Assembly: GCA_016721505.1 (NCBI GenBank)
Contig: JADKHX010000009.1
Coordinates: 153,463 to 217,462 of the forward strand
Length of the DNA: 64,000 nucleotides
Reading direction: 5' to 3'
Source of the DNA: Rhodocyclaceae bacterium
GTDB lineage: Bacteria; Pseudomonadota; Gammaproteobacteria; Burkholderiales; Rhodocyclaceae
Made by a program: the position numbers and the translations under genes. The notes below the pieces were generated by a model. That model was not told where the DNA came from and did not search any database. It worked only from the letters and a program-made list of their open reading frames with translations. Of the stretch, positions 10,246 to 19,599 are shown one piece after another (positions within the stretch are counted from its first letter, which is position 1; every line of letters begins with the position of its first letter).

Positions 10246-10629
10246 CAAGTGTGCGGAGCGTGTCGGCCAGTTTTCACAGTTCTTAACCAATGGCGCACAA
10301 GTTGGTGGCCAGGTGTTTGTTGCGCCAGAGGAAGGGGATCGTCGGTTGGCATCGGCTTCACTTGAGATTCAAGCCGGACAGGCCATGGCCTATGCAGGAC
10401 TCACATTTTCGCCGGATAGTGGCGCCAATCGGTGTGGTGGCGTTTACGAACTAGTGAGCTATTGGCCTAAAACATGTGAGGAAGTCGCCACTAAGATTAT
10501 GTGACTTTCAAGCGCACCGGACCCCTACGGCAAACGATTATTGCGCTAGATGGTGGTCCCACTGTCCGAGTGTTTTTGATGCCAGCGGGCGCCGGTTGTG
10601 TGTCAATCAAGAAAGAACTGGCGTACTAG
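10090..10629 (+). pseudogene. Exported four-cysteine protein, copy 2, lacking its start
   Basis: This is a paralogue of the gene at 5271-5848. The signal peptide core SVLLTAGFMATPAHA is present but no initiating Met immediately precedes it; the sequence runs straight out of a TPR reading frame. The mature part includes GANKCAERVGQFSQFLTNGA, VFVAPEEGDRRLASASLEIQ and CGGVYELVSYWPKTCEEVA. After a shift near 10500 it continues LRQTIIALDGGPTVRVFLMP and ends GAGCVSIKKELAY. The same four cysteines as copy 1 are kept. The missing start and the fusion to the TPR gene look like a deletion scar, or an assembly join, so expression in this form is doubtful. The family is not recognised. Confidence 0.6.
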
Positions 10630-10675
10630 ACGATAGCAAAAACCAATAGCGCAGGTGGGAAAAACGTAGGGATAT

Positions 10676-10701
10676 GCCAGTTGGTGCTGGTGATACGCTG
10701 A
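10676..10701 (+). repeat. Dispersed 26-bp repeat, intergenic copy
   Basis: GCCAGTTGGTGCTGGT, GAT, ACGCTGA. It lies between the convergent ends of the exported-protein gene and queF. Confidence 0.88.
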
Positions 10702-10710
10702 TTGTCAGCC

Positions 10711-11127
10711 TCACCGAATATTTGACTGCCCAGCAAGCTCCACCAGATCTACCCGCGCAGCGGCTTTCCAGCCCTTTTTGCGGTGTTCAGCGACGACAGT
10801 GGTAAAGATGCCGCCACGCACATAAAAGCGCGCTGTAAGGCGCATAAATCGCGGCTTGACCGCTTTAGCCAGGTCGTCAAGAATGCGATTGGTGACGGCT
10901 TCGTGAAAATGGCCTTGATCGCGAAAACTCCACGCGTAAAGCTTGAGGCTTTTTAGCTCAACGCAGAGCTTGTCGGCGATGTAATCCAGTGTCAGCACGG
11001 CAAAATCCGGCTGGCCGGTCATCGGGCACAGACAGGTGAATTCGGGGATTTCCATATGGATGTGGAAATCGCGCTGCGGCGCGGGGTTAGGGAAGGTGTC
11101 CAGTGATTGAGAGGCTTTTGTGCTCAT
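10711..11127 (-). CDS. queF: QueF, NADPH-dependent 7-cyano-7-deazaguanine reductase
   Basis: Reduces preQ0 to preQ1 in queuosine biosynthesis, in the cytoplasm. The protein is the short single-domain form of about 138 residues. It contains EIPEFTCLCPMTGQPDFA, where the LCP cysteine forms the thioimide with substrate and the Asp of QPDFA is the proton donor, followed by CVELKSLKLYAWSFRDQGHF and FHEAVTNRILDDL. I chose the internal ATG (MSTKASQSLDTFPN) because homologues begin near there; an upstream in-frame ATG at 11151 would add eight residues. It is divergent from smc, with about 165 bases between. Confidence 0.92.
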   Translation of the reverse strand: MSTKASQSLDTFPNPAPQRDFHIHMEIPEFTCLCPMTGQPDFAVLTLDYIADKLCVELKSLKLYAWSFRDQGHFHEAVTNRILDDLAKAVKPRFMRLTARFYVRGGIFTTVVAEHRKKGWKAAARVDLVELAGQSNIR

Positions 11128-11292
11128 ACGCTTGGGGTCTCGGAAGTGCATCGTTAGAGGCGATGGTGCGGTGAGCGATTATAATCTCGCCAAACACCTA
11201 AGCGTCCTATCGGCAGCCGGAAACCAGGCTTTAGCAGTCGCTAGCGCAATTTTTCCATTGCTGATTTTCAAACTTTTAACAGGCCTTAATCT

Positions 11293-14200
11293 GTGCGTCT
11301 TACCAAACTGAAACTTGCTGGCTTTAAGTCTTTTGTTGATCCCACAGTGGTACTTTTTCCAGGCCAATTGGCCGGTGTGGTTGGCCCGAATGGCTGCGGT
11401 AAATCCAACATCATTGATGCAGGGCCGTGCGGTGGGGCAATGGTCGCAGTTTGCCGAGATTACCGTCAAGCGCGTGCTTGATCGCGAGGGTAACTCGAGT
11501 TACTACATCAACAATCTGCATGTCCGCCGCCGCGACATGATTGATCTTTTTCTTGGTACCGGCTTAGGCCCACGGGCTTATGCCATCATCGGCCAAGGCA
11601 TGATTTCGCGCATTGTCGAAGCCAAGCCGGAAGAGCTACGTTTCTTTTTGGAAGAAGCGGCGGGTGTTACCAAATACAAAGAGCGGCGCAAGGAAACACA
11701 CAATCGGCTTGAGGACGCAAGCGAAAATCTGGCGCGGGTGGATGACATTCGCAACGAACTCGTCGCGCAAGTTTCGCGTCTCGAAAGTCAGGCCGAAGTT
11801 GCGCGCAACTATCGTGAACTGAACGCCGGGCTGTCGCGTACGCAAACTTTGTTGTGGCTGAAAAAGCGCAACGACGCGCGTGCCGATGCAGAGCGCTTGG
11901 AACGTCAAGTCGAAGAAGCCAGCAATCGTGTCGAAGCGCAAACGGCACAGCTGCGGGAATTGGAAACTCGCGTCGAACAGGCGCGCGAATTACATTTCAG
12001 CGCGTCAGATACTTTGCATGTTGCACAGACAGAAATGTTCGCGGCGAATGGCGAAGTCAGCCGACTTGAGCAGGCAATCGGACATCTCACTGAATCGCGT
12101 CTGCGTCTTGAAGCGCGGCTGTTGCAGCTCGATACTGATGGCACAAATTGGCGCGGGCAGCAAGCAGAGTTAGCCAAAGAACAATCGCGCTGGCAGGCGC
12201 TGTTAGAAAATTCACAGCAACGCGCGAGACTGGCCGGCGAGCGTCATGCCGAGGCAGCGGTAGCTTTGCCGCAGACTGAAGAAGCGGTGCAGGCAGCCGC
12301 CAGTGCCGTGGCGAATGCGCGCCGCACAATGAACGAAACCGAGCAAGCTTTACCGTTTGGCTGAGGGCCGACAAGAGCCACGCTCAGCGTGCGCTCGATA
12401 CCATCGGCCAGCGATGTAGCAAACTCGATGCAGATCGTAAATGTCTCGGCGAGCCGGATCCGGCTCTGTTGGCGGCGGCGACGGAAAAGCTATCAATCGA
12501 CGAACAGCGCTTGATGGTCGCGCAAGATGCGCTAGGACAAATGCAATCTGCATTGCCACTGGCCGAGTCGCAATTGCGTCAGTCACGCGAGGCGTTGCAA
12601 AGCGCGCATCGGGCGCTCACCGAAACGCGCGCGCGGCATGAGGCGCTTACACAGTTGCAGGCACGCGTTGCGCCAAGCGGTGAAATCGGTGCGTGGCTCA
12701 AATCTCACGGCAGGCGATGCCAAGCCGCTTTGTAATCCATTAAGGTTGTAGCGGGTTGGGAAACGGCAGTCGAAGCGGTGTTGCGCGAACGTTTCGCGGC
12801 ATTGATGGCCGATGCTGCTACGCTACGTGCTGCATTGTTGGAGCCACCGCCGAGTTTGCTGAGTCTGGCTTTTGCAACGCACGCGGTAAATTCTGCGGCG
12901 CATCAAGGTTCATCCGGCGAACGCCTGCGCGACAAAGTCACTTGCGCTGATTCGCGCTGGACCAATTTTCTTGATAACTGTTTAGCGGGTGTAATTGCGA
13001 CCGACGATTTGGCGGTCGATGAAACCGCTGAATGGCGTAAGCAAAGTTTCCCGTGCAGGGCATTTACTCACTCAAGCCGGACTAATTTTGTATGTGCTCG
13101 ATGCAAAGACGCATGGGGTGATTGAGCGTCAACGTGACATCGACGAGCTGGCGAATTTGCTGCTGGCGCAAGAGGACACAGAAGCCATTGCGCGTGCTGA
13201 GCAGCAAGCTGCCGAGAGTCGCGTGGCGCAATGTCAGAGCGAACTTTCTAGCGCGCGCCGCACTGCGCAAGAGGCGCAACAAGCGCTGCATTCGGCGCAG
13301 GTTGAGGCGCTGAAATTAAATCAAGCCAAAGCGCGATTTGATGAACGCGCCAGTCAGATTGATGCGGATATTGTTGAACTTGGGCGCCAACAAGCGGCGG
13401 AACAGACACGAATCGCTGGAGCCGATAACGCTGCGGCAATTGCGCGCGAACAACACGACGAACTGCGCCTAGTGCTTGATCAGGCGATGGCGCTACAAGC
13501 TCAAAGATCTGGCCTTGCGCGAAGCGCGGGCGCTTGAAGCACAACTCGCGCGAGAGGCGCAAGAGGCTGGCTTTCCGAGCGCGAATGCATCTCCAAGCTT
13601 GAAGACAATGGCCGCGCTGCTGCCACCGCCAATACCCAGCTAAGCCGCATCGATGCAGAATTGGTGACTGCGCGTACCGAGCTAGGTGGAATTTCTGATG
13701 TCGTATTGCAAGAGCAATTGCACACCGCATTAGCGTCGCGCCAAGCTTGCGAGTTGGTGCTGGTAACACGCCGTCAAGCACTCGAAACGGCGCAGACCGA
13801 CCTGCGTGCGCAGGACGAGCAACGACTCAGCCTTGAACAAGGCGTGAATCCGCTGCGTGAAAAAATCAACGAGTTGAAATTGAAAGCGCAGGCCGCCGCG
13901 CTTAGTCAAGCACAATATGTTGAGCGTCTGGCCGAAGCTCATATTGTTAGTGAAGGTGATGAAGCACCGTTTGTAGATGAACTGAAAAAAGGGCTGCGCG
14001 ACAGCACACTGTTGGGCGAAATCACACGATTGACCGCTGAAATTGAAGCGCTCGGTGCGGTCAATCTGGCGGCGCTGGACGAACTTGCCACGGCCAGTGA
14101 GCGCAAGGGTTTTCTGGATATGCAATCGACCGATTTGGCGCAAGCGATTAGCACCTTGGAAGACGCGATTCGGCGTATCGACCGCGAAACCCGCGAGCAA

Positions 14201-14677
14201 TTGCAGGAGACCTACAACACCGTCAACAAACATTTCGGTACCTTGTTTCCGCAACTTTTTGGTGGTGGAGAGGCCAAGCTTCTGCTCACTGGCGAAGAAA
14301 TACTGGATGCTGGAATTCAAATCATGGCGCAGCCGCCGGGTAAGAAAAACGCCACCATTCACTTGCTATCGGGTGGTGAAAAAGCGCTCACCGCAATTGC
14401 CTTGGTGTTCGCTCTGTTTCAACTCAATCCGGCGCCGTTTTGCATGCTCGACGAAGTCGATGCCCCACTCGACGATTCAAACACCGTGCGCTTTTGCGAG
14501 ATGGTGAAACGAATGTCGCTGCAAACCCAGTTCATCTTTATTTCGCATAATAAAATTGCGATGGAAATGGCGCAGCAACTTATCGGTGTGACCATGCAAG
14601 AGCAGGGCGTCTCGCGGGTAGTTGAAGTGGATATTCAAGAAGCCTTGCGTTTGGCGGACATTCAGCAAGCAGCCTGA
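11293..14677 (+). CDS. smc: SMC chromosome segregation ATPase (several frameshifts and an N-terminal deletion)
   Basis: Condensin-like ATPase that organises and segregates chromosomes. It starts at GTG 11293 with RLTKLKLAGFKSFVDP and Walker A GPNGCGKSN. Right after NIIDA the sequence jumps, out of frame, to GRAVGQWSQFAEITVKRVLD, so roughly 45-50 conserved residues, including the usual RWVLGE region, are missing. Long coiled coils, a poorly preserved hinge around 12650-13030, and the C-terminal head follow: signature LLSGGEKALTAIALVFALFQ, Walker B PAPFCMLDEVDAPLDD, and ISHNKIAMEMAQQLIGV. Frames change near 11430, 12363, 12715, 13040 and 13500-13660. The gene is normally essential, so errors are suspected. 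It carries an in-frame dispersed repeat. zipA-like and ligA follow. Confidence 0.9.
13749..13774 (+). repeat. Dispersed 26-bp repeat, copy inside smc
   Basis: GCGAGTTGGTGCTGGT, AAC, ACGCCGT. Read in frame as ELVLVTRR within the second coiled-coil arm of SMC. Confidence 0.8.
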
Positions 14678-14706
14678 TACGCAGGCGAGCAAACTAGGAG
14701 TCGAGC

Positions 14707-15784
14707 ATGAATGATTTGCAGTGGGCATTGTTAGCCGCAAGCGCCGTTGCCGTTGGCGGCGTGTGGCTTTACAACCTGTGGCAAGAACGTCAGCACGCCA
14801 AAGCGGCTAATCGACTATTCAAAAGCAGTCAGGAAGATCTCTTGCTCAGCGGCGGTAACCCGGCGGCGAATCCTGCCGATTCGCAAACTGATAGGGGTCA
14901 CAGTGACACTGACATCCAGCGCAGCGACACAGATTTGCCTGTGTCAACTCCAGTCAATGAATTTCAAACTTGGCCGATCCGCGATCTGATTGTTTGATTT
15001 ACTTTGATTTGGCCACCGATGTCGCCGCACCTGCAATTTGGGCGGCGCAATCCACTGGAGTTCTTCGCTCACCAAATCATTGCGCTATCTCGCCCGCGAA
15101 AGCGCGACCAATGCCTGGCGCTTGATCGAAGCGAATGATACCGGTCGTTACTCACACTGGCTTGCAGCGCTTCAATTGGCTGATCGAAACGGTGCGATCT
15201 CCGACAATGAACTACTGGTATTTTTTGACGGCATGCAGCAGCTTGGTGTGCAACTGAACACCACTATCACGGTGCCGGGTCGAACTGAAACATTACTCCG
15301 AGCGCAGCAACTCGATGATTTTTGTGCCGGTGTAGATATTCAGTTTTCGTTACAGCTGGTTGAGGCTCAAGGTGGTTCATTCGTCGGCACGAAACTGCGT
15401 GGCGTCTGCGAGGCGGCCGGGTTGCAACTGCAAGACGACGGTTGCTTTCATGCACTTAGCGCGACCGGCACGACTGAATATCGGGTGAAAAACAGTAGTG
15501 CTGAAATATTCACCGTCGACAATTTGCGCTCCTTGGCAACCAACGCGATTGTTTTGGTGTTGGACGTGCCGCGTGTGGCCGATGGTGCGGCGTTTGATCG
15601 TATGGTCGGCACCGCCCGCCAACTGGAGCGCGGCTTGGGCGGCAAGTTAGTTGATGCGCAACGTGCCGCTTTGGCAGATGAACTAATACTGGGAATCCGA
15701 AACAAAATCGCCGAATTGCAGAAAGTCATGCATGGCGCTGACATGGCGCCCGGTGGCCTGTTGGCAACTAAATTGTTTAACTAA
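14707..15784 (+). CDS. zipA: ZipA-like cell division protein (frameshifted)
   Basis: The N terminus MNDLQWALLAASAVAVGGVW is a single membrane anchor followed by a basic WQERQHAKAANRLF stretch and an acidic Ser/Asp linker, as in ZipA. After shifts near 14990 and 15070 comes the C-terminal FtsZ-binding-like domain: AAPAIWAAQS, SLRYLARESATNAWRLIEAN, WLAALQLADRNGAISDNELL, AEIFTVDNLRSLATNAIVLV and ARQLERGLGGKLVDAQRAAL. ZipA tethers FtsZ filaments to the inner membrane. Its place between smc and ligA is a conserved betaproteobacterial arrangement that supports the call. The stop overlaps the ligA start (TAATG). Similarity to the gammaproteobacterial protein is weak. Confidence 0.8.
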
Positions 15785-17911
15785 TGACGGCAGAAATTTC
15801 GCCTTCTACCCCGGCCATCACAGTAGTAGCGCATGCGGAACGGCGGGCGCGTGAGCTACGCGATTTGCTTGAGCAGCACAACATTGCTTACTACGTACGC
15901 GATGCGCCAACTGTCTCGGATGCCGAGTACGATAGATTGTTCCGTGAACTGCAGGACATCGAAGCGCGCCATCCAGATTTGCGTTCCAGCGATTCGCCTA
16001 CCCAGCGAGTCGGTGGCGCGCCGCTTTCCGCATTTGGGCAGGTTCAACACCGCTCGCCAATGCTGTCGCTGAACAATGCATTTATTGACACCGAGATTGA
16101 AGCATTCGATAGGCGTTGTCTGGATGCCCTAAACGCGCAAAAAAACGATTACATTGACTACGCCTGCGAGCCGAAGTTTGATGGTTTGGCGATTTCTCTG
16201 CGTTACGAAAATGGTCAGTTCGTGCAAGGTGCTACTCGTGGCGATGGGTTCACCGGGGAAGACGTCACCGCGAATTTGCGCACCATCAAAACAATTCCAT
16301 TGCGTTTGAGCGGCGAAAATATTCCTGCGGTATTGGAAGTGCGCGGTGAAGTGCTGATGTTCCGGCGCGACTTTGATCGGCTCAATGAACGCCAGCGTGC
16401 TAAAGGCGAAAAAGAATTTGCCAATCCACGAAATGCGGCGGCGGGCAGTTTGCGTCAGCTCGATCCGCAGGTGACCGCTGAGCGATCGCTGCGGTTTTTT
16501 GCATATGGCATGGGTGACGCCTTCAACGGCATGTCATCAGCACCAAGTGACAAAGATGCGGACAAAAATGCGGACGCGACCGAAATGCGCATGACATTTC
16601 ACAGCGAGATGATGCACAAGTTGGCCAGTTGGGGTTTGCCGATTGCCAGCGAACGTGAAGTGGTAAGGGGCGCGGCGGGATTGTTGGCGTATTACCAACC
16701 CATCGGCGCGGCGCGAGTTCAATTGCCCTGGCGACATTGATGGCGTGGTGTACAAAGTTAATCGCATCAGTGATCAAGCCGTGATGGGTTTTGTTTCCCG
16801 CGCGCCGCGTTTTGCCATCGCGCATAAATTCCCCGCCGAAGAAGCGCAGACCACGGTACTGGCGATTGATGTGCAAGTCGGGCGCACTGGTGCGATCACG
16901 CCGGTTGCCCGCCTCGCGCCGGTGTTTGTCGGTGGTGTGACCGTGACCAACGCGACTTTGCATAATGAAGACGAAGTGCGACGCAAGGACGTGCGCATTG
17001 GCGACACTGTAATCGTGCGCCGCGCTGGTGATGTGATTCCTGAAGTTGTCTCATCAGTACTTGAGCTGCGTCCGACCAATGCTGGTGAGTCAATCGAGTT
17101 TGTGATGCCGACCAATTGCCCCGTTTGCGGTTCTGCAGTTGCTCGCGAAGAGGGCGAATCCACCGCGCGTTGCACCGGCGGGTTGTTTTGCCCAGCGCAA
17201 CGCAAACAAGCTTTGTTGCATTTCGCTTCACGGCGGGCGTTGGATATCGAAGGGCTGGGTGACAAGCTGGTCGATCAGTTGGTCGATGCGGCGATTGTTA
17301 AAACGCCTGCTGACATCTACAAGCTTGGAATCGTCGGATTGGCGAATCTGGAGCGCATGGCTGAAAAATCGGCGACCAATCTGTTGGCCGCGATTGATAA
17401 AAGCAAACGCACAACACTCGCGCGTTTCATCTACGCGCTGGGGATACGCAATGTCGGTGAAGCGACTGCTAAAGATTTGGCGCGACATTTTGGCCGCCTT
17501 GATTCTGTGCTCAGCGCAGATTTGGCGCAGTTGCAGCAAGTGCCCGATGTCGGCCCGATTGTCGCTCAGTCGATCGTGCAGTTTTTCTCGCAAGCACACA
17601 ACCTTGAAGTGAGAGAACAACTACGCGCCGCAGGCATCAATTGGCCGGATGCCGAACCGGTCGCTGCGGCCTTGTCACCCATTGCGGGCAAGACTTTCGT
17701 TCTGACCGGAACTTTGCCAAGTTTGAGTCGAGAAGCGGCCAAGGAAATGATCGAAGCGCTGGGTGGCAAAGTCGCCGGTAGCGTGTCCAAGAAGACCGAT
17801 TACGTAGTGGCAGGGGCAGAAGCAGGGACTAAGCTCGAAAAGGCCTTGGCGCTCGGTTTAAGCGTCTTGGACGAGGTGGAATTTCGTAAACTGTTGGCGT
17901 CGAATGCCTAA
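15784..17911 (+). CDS. ligA: LigA, NAD+-dependent DNA ligase (one frameshift)
   Basis: Seals nicks in replication and repair using NAD+. Domains in order: Ia (ARELRDLLEQHNIAYYVRDA, VSDAEYDRLFREL); adenylation domain with the AMP-accepting Lys in CEPKFDGLAISLRYE and TRGDGFTGEDVTANLRTI; OB fold (VGRTGAITPVARLAPVFVGG); four-Cys zinc finger (NCPVCGSA, ARCTGGLFCPAQ); helix-hairpin-helix repeats (FIYALGIRNVGEATAKDLAR); BRCT (GKTFVLTGTLPSLSREAAKE). A shift near 16720-16740 separates VRGAAGLLAYYQPIG from DGVVYKVNRISDQ. An extra in-frame Ser/Asp-rich patch (GMSSAPSDKDADKNAD) coincides with a dispersed repeat. The gene is normally essential, so the shift is probably an error. Confidence 0.95.
16526..16551 (-). 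repeat. Dispersed 26-bp repeat, copy inside ligA
   Basis: Reverse orientation: ACGGCAT, GTC, ATCAGCACCAAGTGAC. Read in frame as NGMSSAPSD in a stretch not usual for LigA. Confidence 0.75.
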
Positions 17912-18019
17912 GGAACATTTAAGCAATTGCGCGCCCGAATTTACCGCAAATAAACGCGATTAATCGCCCACAATCCTTGCACAAGCGCCGCGCGTGTGGC
18001 AGAATTCGCGCCTCTTTGC

Positions 18020-18096
18020 GGAGTGGTAGTTCAGTTGGTTAGAATACCGGCCTGTCACGCCGGGGGTCGCGGGTTCGAGTCCCGTCCACTCCGCCA
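18020..18096 (+). tRNA. tRNA-Asp (GTC anticodon)
   Basis: A 77-base cloverleaf. Acceptor GGAGTGG at 18020-18026 pairs with CCACTCC at 18086-18092; discriminator G and an encoded CCA follow. The D-arm region is TAGTTCAGTTGGTTAGAA, the anticodon loop CTGTCAC has GTC at 18054-18056, and the T arm is GCGGGTTCGAGTCCCGT. Confidence 0.97.
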
Positions 18097-18110
18097 GTAA
18101 TACTAGATAA

Positions 18111-18144
18111 AGCGCCCTGATTTTTGGGGCGCTTTTTCTTTTTT
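18111..18144 (+). terminator. Rho-independent terminator after tRNA-Asp
   Basis: Stem AGCGCCC with GGGCGCT, loop TGATTTTTG, followed by TTTTCTTTTTT. Confidence 0.92.
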
Positions 18145-18256
18145 GCAATTTCAGCGGAACCGTTGCGTTGGTTCGCGATACTAAATCCGTACCGAGCTTT
18201 TATTTGAACCGCTGATTTCGACTTTTGCTGTGTTTCATCAGCGCTAAAAGCAAAAC

Positions 18257-18297
18257 AAAAAAATGGCCCGCTGAGTTTTCAGCGGGCCATTTTTTCT
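18257..18297 (-). terminator. Terminator downstream of hupB
   Basis: Stem AATGGCCCGCTGA with TCAGCGGGCCATT and a short loop. It is flanked by A and T runs on both sides, so it could work in both directions. It lies 14 bases beyond the hupB stop. Confidence 0.92.
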
Positions 18298-18310
18298 TGT
18301 CTCAGAAAAA

Positions 18311-18607
18311 TTATTTTTTCTTTGCTGCTTTTTTGCCGGCAACTGCGGTCTTGAAGGTTGCGCCTGCAGTAAAGCGGGGCACGGTGGTGGCGGCGATTTT
18401 CAGCTCTTTGCCTGTCGCTGGATTGCGACCAACGCGAGCAGCGCGCTTGGATGATTTGAACGTACCAAAGCCAATCAGGGCAACGGTGTCGCCTTTGGCA
18501 ACAGTTTTAACGACGGTGGCGATAAGTGCCGCAACAGCTTTTTCGGCAGCGGCTTTGGACAGGTCGGCGGCGGCAGCGACTTGTTCAATCAGTTCAGATT
18601 TATTCAT
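18311..18607 (-). CDS. hupB: HU family DNA-binding protein
   Basis: Small nucleoid protein of 98 residues that bends DNA as a dimer. MNKSELIEQVAAAADLSKAA and KAVAALIATVVKTVAKGDTV form the helical dimerisation body. IGFGTFKSSKRAARVGRNPA then GKELKIAATTVPRFTAGATF is the DNA-binding arm with its conserved GRNP tip, and the protein ends in a KKAAKKK tail. An AAGGAA ribosome site precedes the ATG at 18605-18607. It stands alone, with its own terminator and about 215 bases of upstream DNA. The assignment to the HU-beta type rather than IHF rests on the N terminus and the arm. Confidence 0.95.
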   Translation of the reverse strand: MNKSELIEQVAAAADLSKAAAEKAVAALIATVVKTVAKGDTVALIGFGTFKSSKRAARVGRNPATGKELKIAATTVPRFTAGATFKTAVAGKKAAKKK

Positions 18608-18823
18608 GTGGCATGTTCCTTAAGAGTTGTGTGAGGTGAAGCTGCGGGCAATTCTGCATCAGTTGGCGGTAAATGGTGCACGTTTTTGCAGAAATTTTTT
18701 TATTACTCAAATTGTGGGTTGCTACGAAGATGCCATTTGCACAAGCGAATCAGCACCATCGCTAATCTTACACCGGCACACAGGGCAGTTTCAAGCACTA
18801 GCAAGGCGTCCAAGTAAGGAAAT

Positions 18824-19333
18824 TTAGAACGCGCCAATCGCTAGACCTGCCGCGAGCGTCGCACCAAGTTCTACGCCTCGCGCGAGGTCACTGGTGGAAA
18901 TGTGTTTTGGCGCCAAGATCTGTTCGGGATTTTGCGCATGAGTGCAGATGATGAGTGGCGCGGCCGCGGCTTCCAAGCGCCAGCCGGTGGCAATACGTTC
19001 AATCTGGCGCGCGGCATTGCTACCATCGCTACCGGCGCAAATGATGCTGGCGTAACGGCGTCCACTAATTTGGCCCAGCACACCGTAGTAACAGCGATCA
19101 AAAAAATCTTTCATCAGCCCGGCAATCGCGGCAAGGTTTTCTGGCGTCGCAAAAATGTAGGCATCGGCGGCCAGCACGTCGGCCGGGTTAGCCGCCGTGG
19201 CATGGAGCAGACGTACTTGCACTTCAGGGTCGCCAATTGTGCCTTCGATGTTTCTAGCGCCACTTGCTGCAGCTTCGGCCATTTGTGCCGTCGCCCCGGT
19301 GGTTGAGTGATAAACAATTAGCAGCGTTTTCAT
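18824..19333 (-). CDS. Flavodoxin/NAD(P)H:FMN-reductase-like protein
   Basis: About 170 residues with a flavodoxin-like fold. MKTLLIVYHSTTGATAQMAE holds the phosphate-binding HSTTGAT loop for FMN. AADAYIFATPENLAAIAGLM and KDFFDRCYYGVLGQISGRRY resemble the flavin-contact loops of WrbA/NADPH-dependent FMN reductases. I chose the ATG at 19331-19333 because the flavodoxin fold begins there; a longer in-frame start at 19387 adds 18 residues with no clear motif. Likely a cytoplasmic redox enzyme; substrate and partner are unknown. It is monocistronic as far as visible. Confidence 0.75.
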   Translation of the reverse strand: MKTLLIVYHSTTGATAQMAEAAASGARNIEGTIGDPEVQVRLLHATAANPADVLAADAYIFATPENLAAIAGLMKDFFDRCYYGVLGQISGRRYASIICAGSDGSNAARQIERIATGWRLEAAAAPLIICTHAQNPEQILAPKHISTSDLARGVELGATLAAGLAIGAF

Positions 19334-19469
19334 GTTGGCAACCATTGCGTTGTTGAGTTTAAGTGCTAGTGGGGCGCACCGGCGCAATGCTTCATGCTAA
19401 CAAGATTTAACCACCTGGCACCATGCCCTGCATTTCATCCTATCAAATCTGCGTTTCATGCCACCGCCG

Positions 19470-19495
19470 ACGGCGTGTCAGTAGCACCAACTGGC
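19470..19495 (-). repeat. Dispersed 26-bp repeat, intergenic copy
   Basis: ACGGCGT, GTC, AGTAGCACCAACTGGC, upstream of the RND operon. Confidence 0.88.
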
Positions 19496-19599
19496 GCGCG
19501 CGGTAGAATTCCGGCAGATGATTTAGCGTGGCAAATGTATCAACTTAATGCGGTATAGCACGGTGTTCAATCTTCTATTTTTTTTCGAAAGTTTCCGCG

